The notes beneath the pieces were generated by a model. That model saw only the letters and a list, made by a program, of their open reading frames with translations. It was not told the DNA's origin and ran no database searches. Both the position numbers and the translations under genes were made by a program. From Talinum fruticosum (taxonomy: Eukaryota; Streptophyta; Magnoliopsida; Caryophyllales; Talinaceae): a DNA stretch of 64,000 bases. The number at the start of each line of letters is the position of its first letter. Positions within the stretch are counted from its first letter, which is position 1. This document shows, piece by piece, positions 21,782 through 33,500 of this stretch. The stretch is from assembly GCA_021018815.1 (NCBI GenBank), contig JAITYX010000028.1, positions 5,907,001-5,971,000 on the forward strand, written 5' to 3'.

Positions 21782-24622
21782 TGTAACAACCTACCCTTAA
21801 ATTACATTATTTACCTTATCAATTACGAGACTAATATCATTGAGCGCGTGCACTTCAATTCGGTATTTTATATTCAATTTATTTCATCTGTGAATTATGC
21901 AGCTAAGGTGACGAAGTGGCCTCCAATAACATTTCATATTAGTAATTATAAATTTACAAATATGTATAAACAGAAGATTTAGAAATTCGTATAAATATAT
22001 ATATCGCATATAAATGTAAAGATATCCGGCAAAAGTTACTAAAGGTTATATTTAAACGAAACGTTACATTTAAAACAGATCATATAACCTATTTACAACA
22101 TTGTTAAAGTGGAGTAATAATAATAATAATAATAACAACGTAAGTAATTACATAAAACCAGACAGATAATAAAATAATAAATAAATGAAAACAAAATAAA
22201 AATAATGACACCGATATTTTGAAAGAAAAATCCGTAAGGATGTCTCTAGAATGATAGGCAGCTTAAAAATCCATTTCATCCCTCACACACTCATCCTCTC
22301 TCCCGTGCTCCCTCCCTCATCTCCCCGCCTCACCGCCTCTCTGCTACCGGCTCACAGTCCGGCCACCGGACGCCACCAACGCCGCCGAAGCCGGCCGTCC
22401 GGTAGGCGCCCTCTCACTCTCTCACGCGATGGCTCTCTCTCTCCCTTGCTTTCCCTCGTTTCCTCTCCTCCGCCTCGCCCTGCCTCTCCAAACCTCCCTC
22501 GGTCGCACCGGTTCCGGCGATCGGGCACCTCCAACGCCGGGCGTAAGCCGACGCTAGCATTAGCCGGAGGCCACCGGCCTCCCCTCTCACGCTATCGCTC
22601 TCTCTCCTCGCGTGCTCTGTCTCCCTCATTTGCCTCCACCTCTACCGCGGGCCACCTGTCGACCACCCACAATTAGCAACGGCTGCCGGAGCCAATCGCC
22701 GTCCCTCGCCCGGTGGTCGCCGGTGCAGCCGCCACGCACCACCACGCCCTGTTCTTGCTCTTGGCTTCCATCTCTGCGAATTCGAAGGTAAAACCCCAAA
22801 CCCTAAATTACCAAGTTCATTATTTATTTGAGCAATTGTAATTGTAAATTGAAGTATATGATTAGAAATATGGTTGTGTAGTAAATTTAAGGATTAATTT
22901 GGAAAAATCCGAGTTGGTGTGAATGATCGAGTTGTAGCACTTGATGGTCTCGATTGTGTATGAATGTAAACGAATGTGATTTTCTTAGGGAGATTGTGAA
23001 TCAGTGAATGAGTTTAGGGGATGTTCTATTGTAGAATTTAGCAAGTTGATGGAATTGTTACATTTTGGTTATATTGAGCAAACGAAGAGGAATGCACATG
23101 TAGAAGTTGAAATTCGGTAATGTACAAGTGTATAGGTGTGAGGAAATATGAGCTGTAAATACACCTCATTGTGGTTATGAATGCGAATTGTGTTGAGGGA
23201 ATAATGTTCATCACCTTAAAATGGTGTATGTACGAGTTTTGAGCAATTAAGTGGATTAGGGAGCCTTCCTAGAGGAAGGCATTTGAGGGGTTAACTAATT
23301 ACTTAACTAGGGGTTTTGAATGTAATGAAGGGAGCAAGTGAGGAATGAATTAAAAATAAGTGTTTGTGCATACATATGTACACCGTTTTTCAATCCAAGT
23401 CAACTAACAAAACAGAATAATATCAACATCATTGGGTATTTAGTTAACCTAATCAACTCCTTTGATTAATATAAGTTGTATCCAATAATTGAAACGGAAT
23501 CAACGCAGTAAAGCCGGGTAATACAAACATTAGTTTAATCGATTTTCATACGAATATAGGAAATGAAATAAATTGTTAAAGCTTATACAAACTCAAGCAT
23601 TAAAACTCAAGAAAACATTATTAACCCTAGAAATCCATTTTAAACAGAATTGAGGCCACTTCCGTTGCCGAATAGTTAGTGACTCAAATTTCTGCAAAAG
23701 GGGAGAAACAAATATTCTCGGCTCAAGTACGTTCATTGCTCGTACCTTTCAAAAACTTACATGTTTCATCAAATCTCAACATTTCTCATATATAATAATG
23801 AATCATTTGTAAATCATGTTTTGCCACCTAATCAAGTGGTCCCCACCCAATCATCAATTATCGTGGCTTATGCCCATCAATTATCAATCATCGTGGCTTA
23901 TGCCCAACCCGCGCGGCTTCAACTCGAGTTCTCGGTCGGCCCGGGAGGTGTTCACCTTACTAAGATCGTATGAATTATCAAGGGGTTCCACTTTCGGATA
24001 ATAACCGGTAAGCAAGATTTACTTACATTCTCTCCCCCGATTTCAAATTAAAATGAATTGAAATGCGCGCGCTCAATCAATATATTCTTCAAAGTTATTT
24101 TACAAGACAGGAATGTGCGTACTGAGTTTCGACTCACTCTTCCAAATATTTTACTGTTTTTGTTTTAGGAAGAAGCATTGGTGAACAACCAACCATTCAC
24201 CAAGTCTCGACGAAGGCAAACCCTAGCCAGCCACGTGGCATTTGGGAGTCCGAAGGTACATAGACGCTCACAGTGATTTTACCCTCAACCACGGTCTAGG
24301 TATGACCTTGGGAATTACCGTACGTTGCATATTATTTTGTGGAATAAACAAAAGTCTAGGTTGTATAAATATTACGTGGCTAAATCAGTAACTCCGTGTT
24401 TTGGGATGACCTAGCTACTTGGGTAATATGTAGTTACTCCTAACATTATCATTGGAAATATAACAGTGGATGCACAAATCGTACTTCATTTTATTTCAAA
24501 TTATTTAGCCTTGTCCTATTTTTAGGACGGCGGTAGCGCCTTCGATCGTTACCTTCCGCTGTGACCTTATGTAATAGTCCCTAATGAGGGGATTATTAAG
24601 TAATGGTGATTGGGGCGTTACA
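21782..24622 (+). repeat. 3' LTR of E2
   Basis: Near-identical to 15574-18415, including the CT-rich block (22270-22787), the candidate donor at 22788, the acceptor at 24168 and the tandem TCGTGGCTTATGCCCA unit. It ends GGGCGTTACA and is followed by the ATGAT TSD. Confidence 0.92.
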
Positions 24623-24627
24623 ATGAT

Positions 24628-25440
24628 CAAAGGGGAAAGCCGCATAAAAATCCGAGGGAATAATTGAAGCAATTGATCAATAAACAAGCAATATGATCGC
24701 TAAGACACGAATTTCTTACAAATTAAATCGTAAAGCAAACAAAAAATTGGAGAGCAAAAACAGAACCCTAAAACCGTCATACGGAGAGATGAACGAATTT
24801 CTTGCAAATTAAGTAAGAAAACATGCCTATATCAATTGATAAATTTCAATGCAAATTAAAGAAACTTGTGAATGAAATTACAATCATAGAGAGATGAACG
24901 AACCCGATATGTGTCCGATTGAAAGTTGCAATGCTTGAGAGACGAATAAGCAAGACTAGAAGTAAGCGAGAGAGCGAAAGGTGAGAGAACGAGAACCCGA
25001 GTAAGCGAGAGCGAGAGGTTACTTGAGCGAACTTCTGACTGGGAAACCGTGCGAGAAGAAGAGGCAGAGCGACGGCAACGACGACGGCCAAGGGAGAGGA
25101 GTGGACGACAGCCAAAGGAGAGGAGTGAACGACCGACGATTGAGCGAGAGCAAGAGATGACCGGGCGAGAGTGAAAAGGTCGACCGAGCGAGCCTCCGAC
25201 AAGGCGACCGAAAGAGAAGAGGAGGTGACAAGTGACGGAGACGGAGACCGGGACGGCGACGGCCAGGGAGAGGAGTGGAAAATTGAGCGCGGGAGTGGAG
25301 GTGGAGGAGAAAACAAGTGAGAGCATGACCGAGAGGCGAGACAAGAAGAAGGAGGAAGGGAGACTCGGAGCCACCTAAATTTACCCTTAATAATTTTACC
25401 TTAGAAGGAAAATTTTAATTTAATTTTTCTTCCTAAATTT
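24628..25440 (-). other. CACTA right arm with GA/CT-rich leader-like block
   Basis: On the minus strand, 25374 to about 24850 is GC-rich and full of CTCTC/GCGAG simple motifs. It supports overlapping long ORFs rich in Ser, Leu, Pro and Arg, for example from 25374 and 25316. Because two frames are open at once and the composition is simple, these are probably not proteins. By position, just inside the right terminal repeat, the block could be the transcribed leader of the CACTA gene on the minus strand. The rest is AT-rich. Confidence 0.4.
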
Positions 25441-25491
25441 ACCTTCAAAAAGAAAACATTAATAATTAAATTTTTTAGTCTTAATGGTATT

Positions 25492-25537
25492 AACGACCAA
25501 CATATTAAAGTAATAACGACGAACATATTAAAGTAAT
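25492..25537. repeat. CACTA subterminal tandem repeat
   Basis: Two 23 bp units beginning AACGAC and containing AACATATTAAAGTAAT, differing at one base. Further AACGAC/TAATGACGA motifs lie between here and the end at 25675 and inside the left end. Confidence 0.75.
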
Positions 25538-25678
25538 AACGACGCACTATTTTATTCGTTGTGTAATGATAGTTATTTGATAAAATTAAATGACGAAAAA
25601 TTAATTCCATCGTTATTAGTAACTTTTAACCACCAATTATATAAGCCGTCATTAGAAGTCTAATTTCTAGTGGTGGAA

Positions 25679-26188
25679 GATTCAAGAACATATCAAGGTA
25701 ATTCGAGTCGACAAAAGAGATATACGGATAAAAGTGTTTTTGAAGTGCCCCCAGTGAAAGGGGTCAAAGATTCAATATTAAGGGAAAATCAAACCCAAGG
25801 TACATTGAGTTGTATGAGATCATAAAGAAGTTAAATCTAGTGACTTATAAGTTAGCGTGTCGTCCGAATTCAAGTAAATGGACAACACTTTTCATATTTT
25901 GTAGTTCAGGGAATATGTACACGATCCAAGCCATAATATCCTAACAAAGCCCTAAAAATCACTAATAATTTGGTATATAAGGAGCGTCCACTGCAAATAT
26001 TGGATTTTAGGTCAACAAACTTGTAATAAGAGCATTCCTTGAGTTAAAGTTTTGTGGACTAACCATACCTCGTCGCAAGCTACATGGAAAATCGAGGAAG
26101 CTATGAGAAATAAATATCCTCGCTTGTTTTTAAGGTAAGTCTATAAACTTTATTCCAAAATATGCAAGTTTTGAGGACGAAACTTATT
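25679..26188 (+). pseudogene. E1 integrase C-terminal segment
   Basis: This is the continuation of the E1 integrase interrupted at 12821 by the CACTA. In shifting frames it has KIQEHIKVIRV, a RYTDKSVF segment, PVKGVK, a NPRYIELYEIIKK segment, a LVTYKLACRPNSS segment, FREYVHDPSHNI and a final WKIEEAMRNKYP-like piece near 26090-26120. These match the E2 end and the known tail of chromovirus integrases, where a chromodomain usually lies. I cannot delimit one here. Stops and frameshifts are present. Confidence 0.78.
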
Positions 26189-26203
26189 TTAAGGGGGAAT
26201 AAC
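26189..26203 (+). other. Polypurine tract of E1
   Basis: AAGGGGGAATAA directly upstream of the 3' LTR (26204), equivalent to the E2 tract. Confidence 0.78.
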
Positions 26204-29057
26204 CGTAACAACCCGACCCAAAATCACTTTATTTATATTATTAATTATAAAATTTATATAATCGAGCACGCGCACTCCAATTCGACATTTGGATTATTTT
26301 TTTTTATATGTGTGTTATGCAGCTAAGGTGACCCTCCAATGAAATTTCATAATAATGATTGTAAATTTATGCATGTGTTTAAAAGAAAATTTAAAAATTG
26401 TATTAATATATAATACATATAAATGCGGAGGTACATGGTTATAATGCCATTAACGACTATATTTTAAACAAATCGTTATATTTAAGAATGAATCGTACAA
26501 TTTATATGCAATACTAATTAAATGAAATAAAATAACAATAATAATAACAAATAAAAATTAGAATTTTCTAGAGTTAACTGGAAACAAAGAAAGAAAAAAA
26601 TATTAATAAAACAAGCTGATTTTTTCGTAAAAATCCAGTAAATGGTTTCTAGAATTATCCAAACAAAAAAATCATAAAAAACATAATGAAAATAAAAATA
26701 TCAGCTTCACAATTGGGTTTAAGGTAAAGCAATTTCAATTTTCCTCAACTCTTCCTCCCGTGCTCTCTCTCTCTCGCGTCCCACCCCCGATTCTACTCGC
26801 CGCCGCCTCTCCTCCGGCCACCAGTGCAGCCGACGCCAGCCTTGCCCTTCCCCTCTTCCTCTTTCTCTATCGCTCTCACTCTCTCCCTCTCCCCCTCTTC
26901 GTCACGCCTACCTCGCCCTATTGCGGCCCCCTCCCGGCCAGCCACCGGCGGCACTCAATCGCCGGATGTTGACGCCGGTGCTTCCCAAGAGCCGTCGGAG
27001 CTCTACCGCTACCACCACGGCTCCTTTTTCTCCTTGGCTTCCACTCTTGGGTTTGAAGGTAAAACCCTAAACCCTAGTTCATCTCCCTTAATTATCTATC
27101 TATTGATTGTAGTTGTAAATTGAATTATATGACTTAGAAAGATGTTTATGATGTGAATTAAAGATTAAATTGGGAAAAATTTGAATTGGTGTGAATGGTT
27201 GAGGTTTGATATTTTAGTGGAGTGATTGTGTATGAAGGTGAATGAATGTGATTTTTTTTTTTTTTGTGAAATTGTGATTTAGTGAATTAAATTGGGGATG
27301 TTTTGATATAGAATTTGAGTAATTTGATGGTTTTAATTGTATTATTAAATTGGATATATTTAAGCAAAATAAAGGTAAGATGTGTAGAGATTGAAATTAG
27401 ATAATAAGTGTAGAGGTATGCAAAACTTTAAGAAATTTAGTGTGTTTAATTGTGTATGTGGATGTGAATTTTGTTGAGGAAGGGAAGCAAATAACCTTAA
27501 AGTAATGTTTTGTAGGATATATGGATTTTGAGCAAATTAATTAATTTATGAAAGGGCGATGAAGTGTTGTACTATAACCCCGTGTAAATTTAGTTGTCCC
27601 ACATTATTCTTCAATGTGAATTCGTTTGAAGGAAATATTAGTTTTAGTGAAGGAAGTAAGTTACATGTGGGTTTGATGTTACAAAAATATTGAGTTAAAG
27701 AGTATTTATATGTTGATTTGAGTTGGTTAGTTAAGTTGAGAATTGATACTAAGTGAAAAATGAGTTAATGACAAGGATTTGAAGCATTGTTTAAGTTTAA
27801 TATGATTAAGCGAGTTCTAATAGCAGATGGGAAGTTAGAATCCTATTTTATATGCTCAACAAGTTACAATGGCTAAAGTATGAATAAATTTCAAAATGAA
27901 AATATTTTGATCTAAGTAAATTAACAAATCAAAGTCACGTAAAAATCAACAAAGCTAGCTTAATGTATTTTTATGAAGTAAGTTATAAGCATTATGCAAA
28001 TTTAATTGAAGATAGTATTGCAATGAAACTTAATTTAAATATTACTAATAATAAAGATGTATTTTGAACAATAGCGAGGCCACTCTTCTCGTCGACAAGA
28101 CGCTAAATGAATATTTCATAAAGGGGTGGAAAATATTTTAAATTCGAGTACGTTCATTGCCTCTACCTTTCGAAAATTCACATGTTTAAGCAAATCTCAA
28201 TATTTCTTATATATATAACTAGAAATGAATCATTTGCAAATCAAGTTTTGTCACCTAATTAAGTGGTTCCCGATCAATTATCAATTATCAATTATCGAGC
28301 TTATGCCGTTTAATTTCACCCGCGCGGCTTCAACTCGGGCTCTCTGGTCAGCCGGGAAGTGTGCACCTTATTCAAAAATCGCATCAATTATACAAAGGGC
28401 TCCACTTTCAGATAATAACTTCCAAGCAAGTTTGACTCATATTCTTAACCCTATGATTTTGAACTAAAATGAATTGAAATGCGCGCGCTTAATTAAAATG
28501 TTTTCAAAATAATTTGACCGTGCAAGAATGTTCGTACTCGAGTTTTGACTTACTTTTCGAAATATTTTACTATTTTTTGTTGTAGGAAAAGCATTGTTGA
28601 ACAGTCAATTACCTACCAAGACCGACGAAGGCAAAACATAGCTAGACATGTTGCATTTGTGGTTCCGATGGTGTTTAGATGCTCACAAGTGATTTCACCT
28701 CAATCGTGGCTTGGGATTAATTTTTAAGATTATTAAGGTTGCGTAAGTTCTCACGTTAAAGAAGTATATGAGATTGTATTGAAATATATGTAAGCAAACC
28801 TGTAAGTTATATTTTGGGTCCTGTTTAAACACTATGTGTGCCTTAACCACCTGATTTGTAAGCATTTATCATCCTCGAGACCCAACCAACATGTACATTT
28901 AGATATGCAAATTGTATTTTATTTTTATTTTGTTTACTTAGCCTAGTCCTATTCTTAGGACGGCAAGTAACGTCTCCGATCATTACATTCCGTTGTGCCC
29001 ATACATAATTCTCTTTAAGTTAGGGATTATTAGGTAATGGTGATTGGGGGCGTTATA
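26204..29057 (+). repeat. 3' LTR of E1
   Basis: Aligns with 161-2998. The first base reads C instead of T, and the end reads CGTTATA for CGTTACA. It contains the CT-rich block (26740-27058), donor GAAG|GTAAAACCCTAAACCC at 27059 and acceptor TTTGTTGTAG at 28585. A poly-T run lies at about 27249-27263. Confidence 0.87.
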
Positions 29058-29664
29058 ATAGACCAAGGCTAGGTCACAAAATCACCTAGGGTTAGGATTC
29101 AATCAGCTGTCCAAAGCACCGCAAGACCAGGCCGCAAAATCACAAATAATCGGGCTAGAAAATCAAAGGATAGAACTGGATCCCGGGTTGGCGGCGCCCG
29201 CCATAATGGCGTCGTTTTGGGTTGTACAGACTTTTCCGTGTTGCAATGAGATTCTTAGGCAAAATATAACATTTTGATTCTCTAGAACCTGGTATGCGGC
29301 ATCGGACACGATGTCGCTTTGAGGAAGTAAGTTCCGTGTTTTAAGTCTCCGTGCTCGTATGGGACACTAGTGATGAAACGTGGCATTTTTTCCTGGAATC
29401 TCCCTATACTCGGCGTCGCACTTCCGTTGACTCGGAGATTTGACCCGAGTTAGGCCGTTGGAAAAGAATTTTTGTATCGACCCAAGGCAAAAAGGATATT
29501 TATTTGGCGCTTAGGGCTCTTTGTGGTTTACTGGCTTTCATCCCACTAATCAAATACCATTTGTGACCTAAATCCTCAAAAGGACTCGAGATTTCATCAT
29601 CGAGTCGACAATATAAAATATGGAAATAAAAGAGATAAGGAATGACATGTTTTAGGTGTCTACA
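29058..29664 (-). repeat. Tat-like LTR, minus strand, right half
   Basis: On the minus strand it begins at 29664 with TGTAGACACCTAAAACATG. This is the same start as the LTRs at 37583 (minus), 38535 and 52598 (plus). The first 80 bases align with those LTRs and the remainder diverges, so it is a related subfamily. It contains GGCGGCGCCCGCC (about 29190). E1 interrupts it at 29057, and its continuation is probably 160-1. Confidence 0.6.
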
Positions 29665-29821
29665 ATATCACACCAATAACTAGCATAAACTGGATCTTTA
29701 ACTTCCATTTCCTTTATATTTCTATTCTAGTCCCGTTAGTTATCATTAACCATTAATCAAGTATGTACAAGTATATACGCACACTAATTTCTTACTTACC
29801 CAAAGTCCTCATAATCCATTA
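29665..29821. other. Unassigned AT-rich stretch, host of the SIRE solo LTR
   Basis: No ORF or recognisable repeat. Its right end carries the TSD CATTA (29817-29821) that recurs at 31440-31444, so it was continuous with the sequence from 31445. Confidence 0.5.
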
Positions 29822-31439
29822 TGAAGACTCGGACTATATACTTACTCTTTTCCGAGTTCCATCGAGGAATCAGGTATAAGACTTCTTCTCCTATAGAGTT
29901 TTGATTCCAAGCCATTCCATGTGCCTTAGAAACTTTTATGAGTGATATAGCATTCTATCCGAGTGTTATAGAATCCGCTATATATGTTTCCGATTGATTC
30001 CGACTGACCGACCGACTCGAAAGCTTACGTCTACATGCCTCTTCACACTTAGTTCCGAGTCACTCAACACTCGTGTATATTGCATGTTCAAACACTTTAT
30101 TCCACGCACATAAACTCGGGTCCGACTTCGTGTTCCTAGAATTACCTTGTTAATTCATTCTTCTAAGTCAAGCATATTTTGTTTGAACTTTGTCTAGTCT
30201 AGATCAAGTTTGTTCACTCGATATTCTTTATCTAACTTGATTCTCTTTTAGACTCGACTCGGATGGAATTTTGAGTATCATGGATATTAGACTTAGAAAA
30301 TTCCATTCCTTTTCCGACTCGGATAATTAGTCATTTAATTATCTTAATTATGTTATTATCTCGTGTCTAATCTTGGACCAAAGTATTTTATACTTTGACA
30401 ACCAAATTGATTTACTTTTGTAGGTTATTCAAACGAGGCTATCCTATTTTTTAAATTGCAAAAGTAATCGGCTTCAAAACGTCAAATCACTAGCAGACAA
30501 GGCTTTTTCCATCTCTCGACCTATCCCTAGACACTCGTGTCAAGGTTGTCTCGTTTCTAAAACTGGAAAACCGCAACACTAAGCTCAACGGTGGTTTCCA
30601 CCTTATTTTTTAAAGACGCCACCAATGGTTTTGGGACTTCCAAAGGAGTCAAGAACCGTTGCCCAACGTTCATATCTCAACGGATATTTTCCGAGTGACT
30701 CGAAAATCCATTACAACTATCACAAGGGACTTCTAGTCGGAAGATGGACACAACGGCTAAGCTGCTTGGTCATCTATAAATAGAAGCCAACTTACAAGAC
30801 ATGAAGATTGCTGAACCAAATTGTTAATACACATACTTCAAGCAAAAGTCATTGTATTCATTCTCAATCTTCTACTTAAAAGTCCAATTTCGTATTTAAT
30901 AATTTTCCGAGTTGTAAGGTCTTGTACTCGCTACAAACACTCTCTTTCTTACTCTCTAAGTAAGGTCCCTTGACCGAGCTGTAAGGGTTAACTCAGCTTA
31001 GTTGTCCCTAACTGTAAGGGTGATCTCAGTTAGGAAGTACTAGATCGGATAAGGTAATTTCGAGTCTAGGAAAAACTTGTAAGGAGTTGTCCAAGGGAAC
31101 AACTCGGGTTGAGTCGACCTACCGTATTTTGTGGACTCAAAATAGTGGATTTGACTTCGTGCTTGGATTAGCATGGTCCGTGGTTTTCTGCCCCAGGAGG
31201 GTTTTCATGTATCTTCCGAGTTATTACTTTTTTGAGTGCATTTTAGATTCGGATCTGTTTCAAAGTTCCGCTTAATCTGTTTCTTCACTCTTCACCGAAT
31301 TCCGAGTTATCACTTTTCCGAGTTCATCCTTGACTCTCGCTCACCTTAGATTCATATCTATTTTAAATTCAAGCAAATTCCATCATCACCCTATTCACGC
31401 CCCTCTAGGGTGACTTAGCCTCTCCCGAGCAAACCTTCA
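29822..31439 (+). mobile_element. Solo LTR of a SIRE-like Ty1/copia element
   Basis: 1618 bp, starting TGAAGACTCGGAC and ending AAACCTTCA, with exact TSD CATTA on both sides. It aligns with the SIRE-B 5' LTR (58835-60415) throughout. Shared landmarks are TATA box CTATAAATAGAAGC (30774-30787), TCTTGTACTCG (30922 onward), TCAGCTTAGTTGTCCC and ACTAGATCGGATAAG blocks, and the final CACCCCTCTAGGG-type end. No internal sequence follows, so this is a solo LTR. Confidence 0.92.
30775..30782 (+). promoter_or_regulatory. TATA box of the SIRE solo LTR
   Basis: TATAAATA, in the same place as the SIRE-B LTR TATA at 59747-59754, marks the U3 promoter. Confidence 0.65.
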
Positions 31440-31444
31440 CATTA

Positions 31445-33186
31445 CACACGGTAAAATTTTAACACATTCTCGTTTGTTTCTAGGGGTGCACCTCAAGCTC
31501 ATGATTCACTCACAATTTTAATTCAATTCAGGTCTGGTTCGAATCAGGTTCGGCTTTGTTTCCGTTCACCTTAACCTTGGTTTTAGTTACAAAATAACTC
31601 ATTATGCTAATTCATCTTTAAAATTATCACCAATTAAGAGATAACTACCACAACTAACATATAGTGGTCAAAGTGAATCTAACCAACAAATTGCCCCTAC
31701 CCTGTTTAGTTCTAACGAGACACCGACACCATCAATTTTTACCATTTTTAGACCTTAGGTAAGTATCAATAAGTATGAATTCAAAACATTCAATTTTAAC
31801 CTACCACAAACAACCAAAAATAGCCATAACCTGTCATGGATCGTCACAAACTACTATTTAACTCACTTTTTCATACTTCTCGTTAAACATGTCAATTCAT
31901 CAATTTATTTTCACCTGAACCACAATAATCACAAACACCTACAAATTGTCAATAACTACCATATTCTCTAAACCTCGTTAATTCACTAATTCGATTTTAT
32001 ATGAGTCACAATAGCCACAAATGGTCGAACGAGTTACAATTTAACCCAAATAGTCACAACTCATCACAAATTGTCATATTCAAATTAATTTTCACAATTA
32101 TATCAATCTACCCAATAAATTCACTAATATCATTTCTCAATTTAAAGTCACTTCAAGATTTAGCTTATTCCATAATTTCACATAATCAAACAACTCAATG
32201 TACTCCAAATTGAAATTCAATCACAAATAAAACAAATTTAGGAAACCACAGAGTTCAATTATCATACCAAATCATTTTAGTTTAAATCTAATATAGTTTA
32301 GAATATAAGACCACCCACCACGAATTCTTAGGGTTTGGCTGAACCATTGAATGAATGAAGTCGATTTGGTTCCTTGTCTTCCTCCTATCGGTTTGTGTCT
32401 CTATCGCTATCTCACTGTCTTTGTTTCGCATTCGATTCTCGCTCTCGTTCACTTTGTCCTCAGCTCAATTTTTTGTTGTCTCACTCGCTCTAGTTCTAGT
32501 CCGGTTTCCCACCCTCTCGCTTCTAGTTCCTACTCCCCCTCTTTGGTTCTCGCTTTTTATTCTAGTCTTGCTGTCTCCCTCTCTACTCTCATCTCGCTCT
32601 TTCCCTCTTCTCTTTATGGCATTATTCCTCCTTAGTCTCTCGGCTTTCGCTCACTCTCCCTCTCCCTCTCTTATTCCCTCGCTTATCCCGCCCCCATCGT
32701 ATCTCCAAATCTCTTGCCCTCTCACTTGCTCTTGCCTAGTCTCTCTCTATCCTCCCTCCGAACTTAGCTCTTGCTTCTCCCTTTAGTCTCTTTTTTCTCC
32801 TATGTCTCCCATGAGCCTCCATCCCTCTCGTCTACTTCTCCTTTTACCGCTTTCCCTTTCTTTTTGTGGGTCCTCTATTTCTCATTCCCGTGGCTCTACC
32901 GTAATAAGCCACCAGCGAAGCCCCCTATATTTTACTTATGTTAAACCAAAAATATGTAGTATAAGTTGTCTCGCATTTTCATTTATTTGAGATTGAGTGG
33001 AGAGTAAAAAAGATATAATATAATTCACTAATTATAGCTAAGTAAATGCATAATAATTTGCTTTAAATAATATTACCAATATATACTTACATATATATTT
33101 TAGTTAGTAAGCCTCATTTATTTAATTAAGGCTAATTAATTAATTTAACTCATATAATTACGCCAATTAAAATTATGGTTATTACA
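31445..33186 (-). repeat. Degenerate LTR-like repeat, minus strand
   Basis: The minus-strand start at 33186 reads TGTAATAACCATAATTTTAATT, like a gypsy LTR terminus. A CT-rich block on the plus strand (32350-32900) lies within the first 850 bases, the same arrangement as in the reverse solo LTR 8799-11726. The remainder (31445-32340) is very AT-rich with no coding potential. ORFs over 32351-32990 are overlapping, Leu/Ser/Pro-rich products of the CT-rich block. The left boundary and TSD could not be found. Confidence 0.4.
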
Positions 33187-33500
33187 CAGGCATGGTGAAT
33201 TTTGGGGGCAACTTGCCTTTTAGAATTGAAGTGAATCCCTCATAGGCCAAATAGTAATCATTGAACAAGGAAGATTCTCGCATCGGCTTCTTTATCCGAT
33301 CTAGTCTCTGGATCGGATACGAGTTTAGAGGCTTCTTTCTGAAATTACTTTCTTTCATTTTCTTTTTGTCCTTCATCCCTATGATTTTTCTTTAATGTCT
33401 AGAGTATAAATTCAAGTGTTTCGTACATCGATTCAATCTTTTTCTCCTAGGCCTCAATCCTAGCTATAATTTTTGCAAAAGATTTGTTGTTCAAAGACAT
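33187..33500 (-). pseudogene. Tat-like gag N-terminal fragment
   Basis: On the minus strand an ATG at 33500 gives MSLNNKSFAKIIARIEA, then a stop. After that come EKKIESMYETLEFIL and, toward 33187, a KLPPKFTMP segment. The plus-strand T2 gag (57941 onward) has the parallel pieces QDKKIESMSETLNLIL and, further on, DNA matching the KLPPKFTMP region. This supports gag of a Tat-like Ty3/gypsy element. A degenerate LTR-like repeat abuts it at 33186 and cuts the gene. Stops make it non-functional. The role as structural protein is known for the family only. Confidence 0.65.

Larger units (their letters stand above)
15574..24622 (+). mobile_element. E2: inner Ty3/gypsy chromovirus, internally deleted
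   Basis: A 9049 bp element with an exact TSD ATGAT (15569-15573 and 24623-24627) and LTRs of 2842 and 2841 bp that are almost identical over long stretches. The internal part is only about 3.37 kb. It has an iMet PBS, a gag remnant and an integrase C-terminal end with PPT, but most of protease and the whole of RT are missing. It is related to E1: gag starts are alike and the LTRs share blocks around the TCGGTCGGCCCG and GGACGG motifs. It sits inside the CACTA, so it is the youngest insertion of this nest. It could not move without proteins supplied in trans. Confidence 0.92.
12821..25675. mobile_element. CACTA (En/Spm-like) DNA transposon, carrying E2
   Basis: The left end AACTACTAAAAAGGG (12821) resembles CACTACTAGAAA with the first base changed. 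The right end reads as the reverse complement of CACCACTAGAAA (finishing at 25675). An exact 3 bp TSD GAA flanks it (12818-12820 and 25676-25678). Just inside both ends are related AATGACGA/AACGAC motifs, including a 23 bp tandem pair at 25492-25537, as expected for CACTA subterminal repeats. Removing E2 leaves about 3.8 kb with no recognisable transposase, so it is probably a non-autonomous deletion derivative. It interrupts the E1 integrase exactly between two recognisable motifs, which confirms the boundaries. Confidence 0.78.
161..29057 (+). mobile_element. E1: outer Ty3/gypsy chromovirus (Tekay/Del-like), nested host of other elements
   Basis: A 28.9 kb element bounded by two related LTRs of about 2.84 kb (161-2998 and 26204-29057). 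The TSD is imperfect: ATAGG at 156-160 and ATAGA at 29058-29062. A tRNA-iMet-type PBS follows the 5' LTR and a purine tract precedes the 3' LTR. Coding remnants occur in the order gag, protease, RT, RNase H, integrase. Long LTRs, the iMet PBS, the LFDSxATHSFIS-type protease and the typical chromovirus integrase end suggest the Tekay/Del clade; I cannot prove a chromodomain from these decayed frames. Three insertions interrupt it: 5362-7554, 8799-11726 and 12821-25675. Without them it would be about 10.9 kb, a normal size for the clade. The LTRs differ at roughly one base in ten over the part compared by eye, so this is an old copy. Confidence 0.88.

Noticed and set aside
24846..25374. Minus-strand ORFs of 156 and 172 residues in the CACTA
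   Set aside because: Two overlapping frames with repetitive Ser/Leu/Val/Arg composition from GCGAG-type repeats. No domain; kept only as a leader-like block.
31752..31768. TTAGGTAAGTATC as a plus-strand splice donor
   Set aside because: It matches the consensus, but it lies on the wrong strand for the surrounding minus-oriented LTR and has no exon or acceptor context.
32351..32990. ORFs of 94, 143 and 62 residues resembling membrane proteins
   Set aside because: The hydrophobic look comes from CTCTT-rich sequence. They are overlapping frames within a degenerate LTR.
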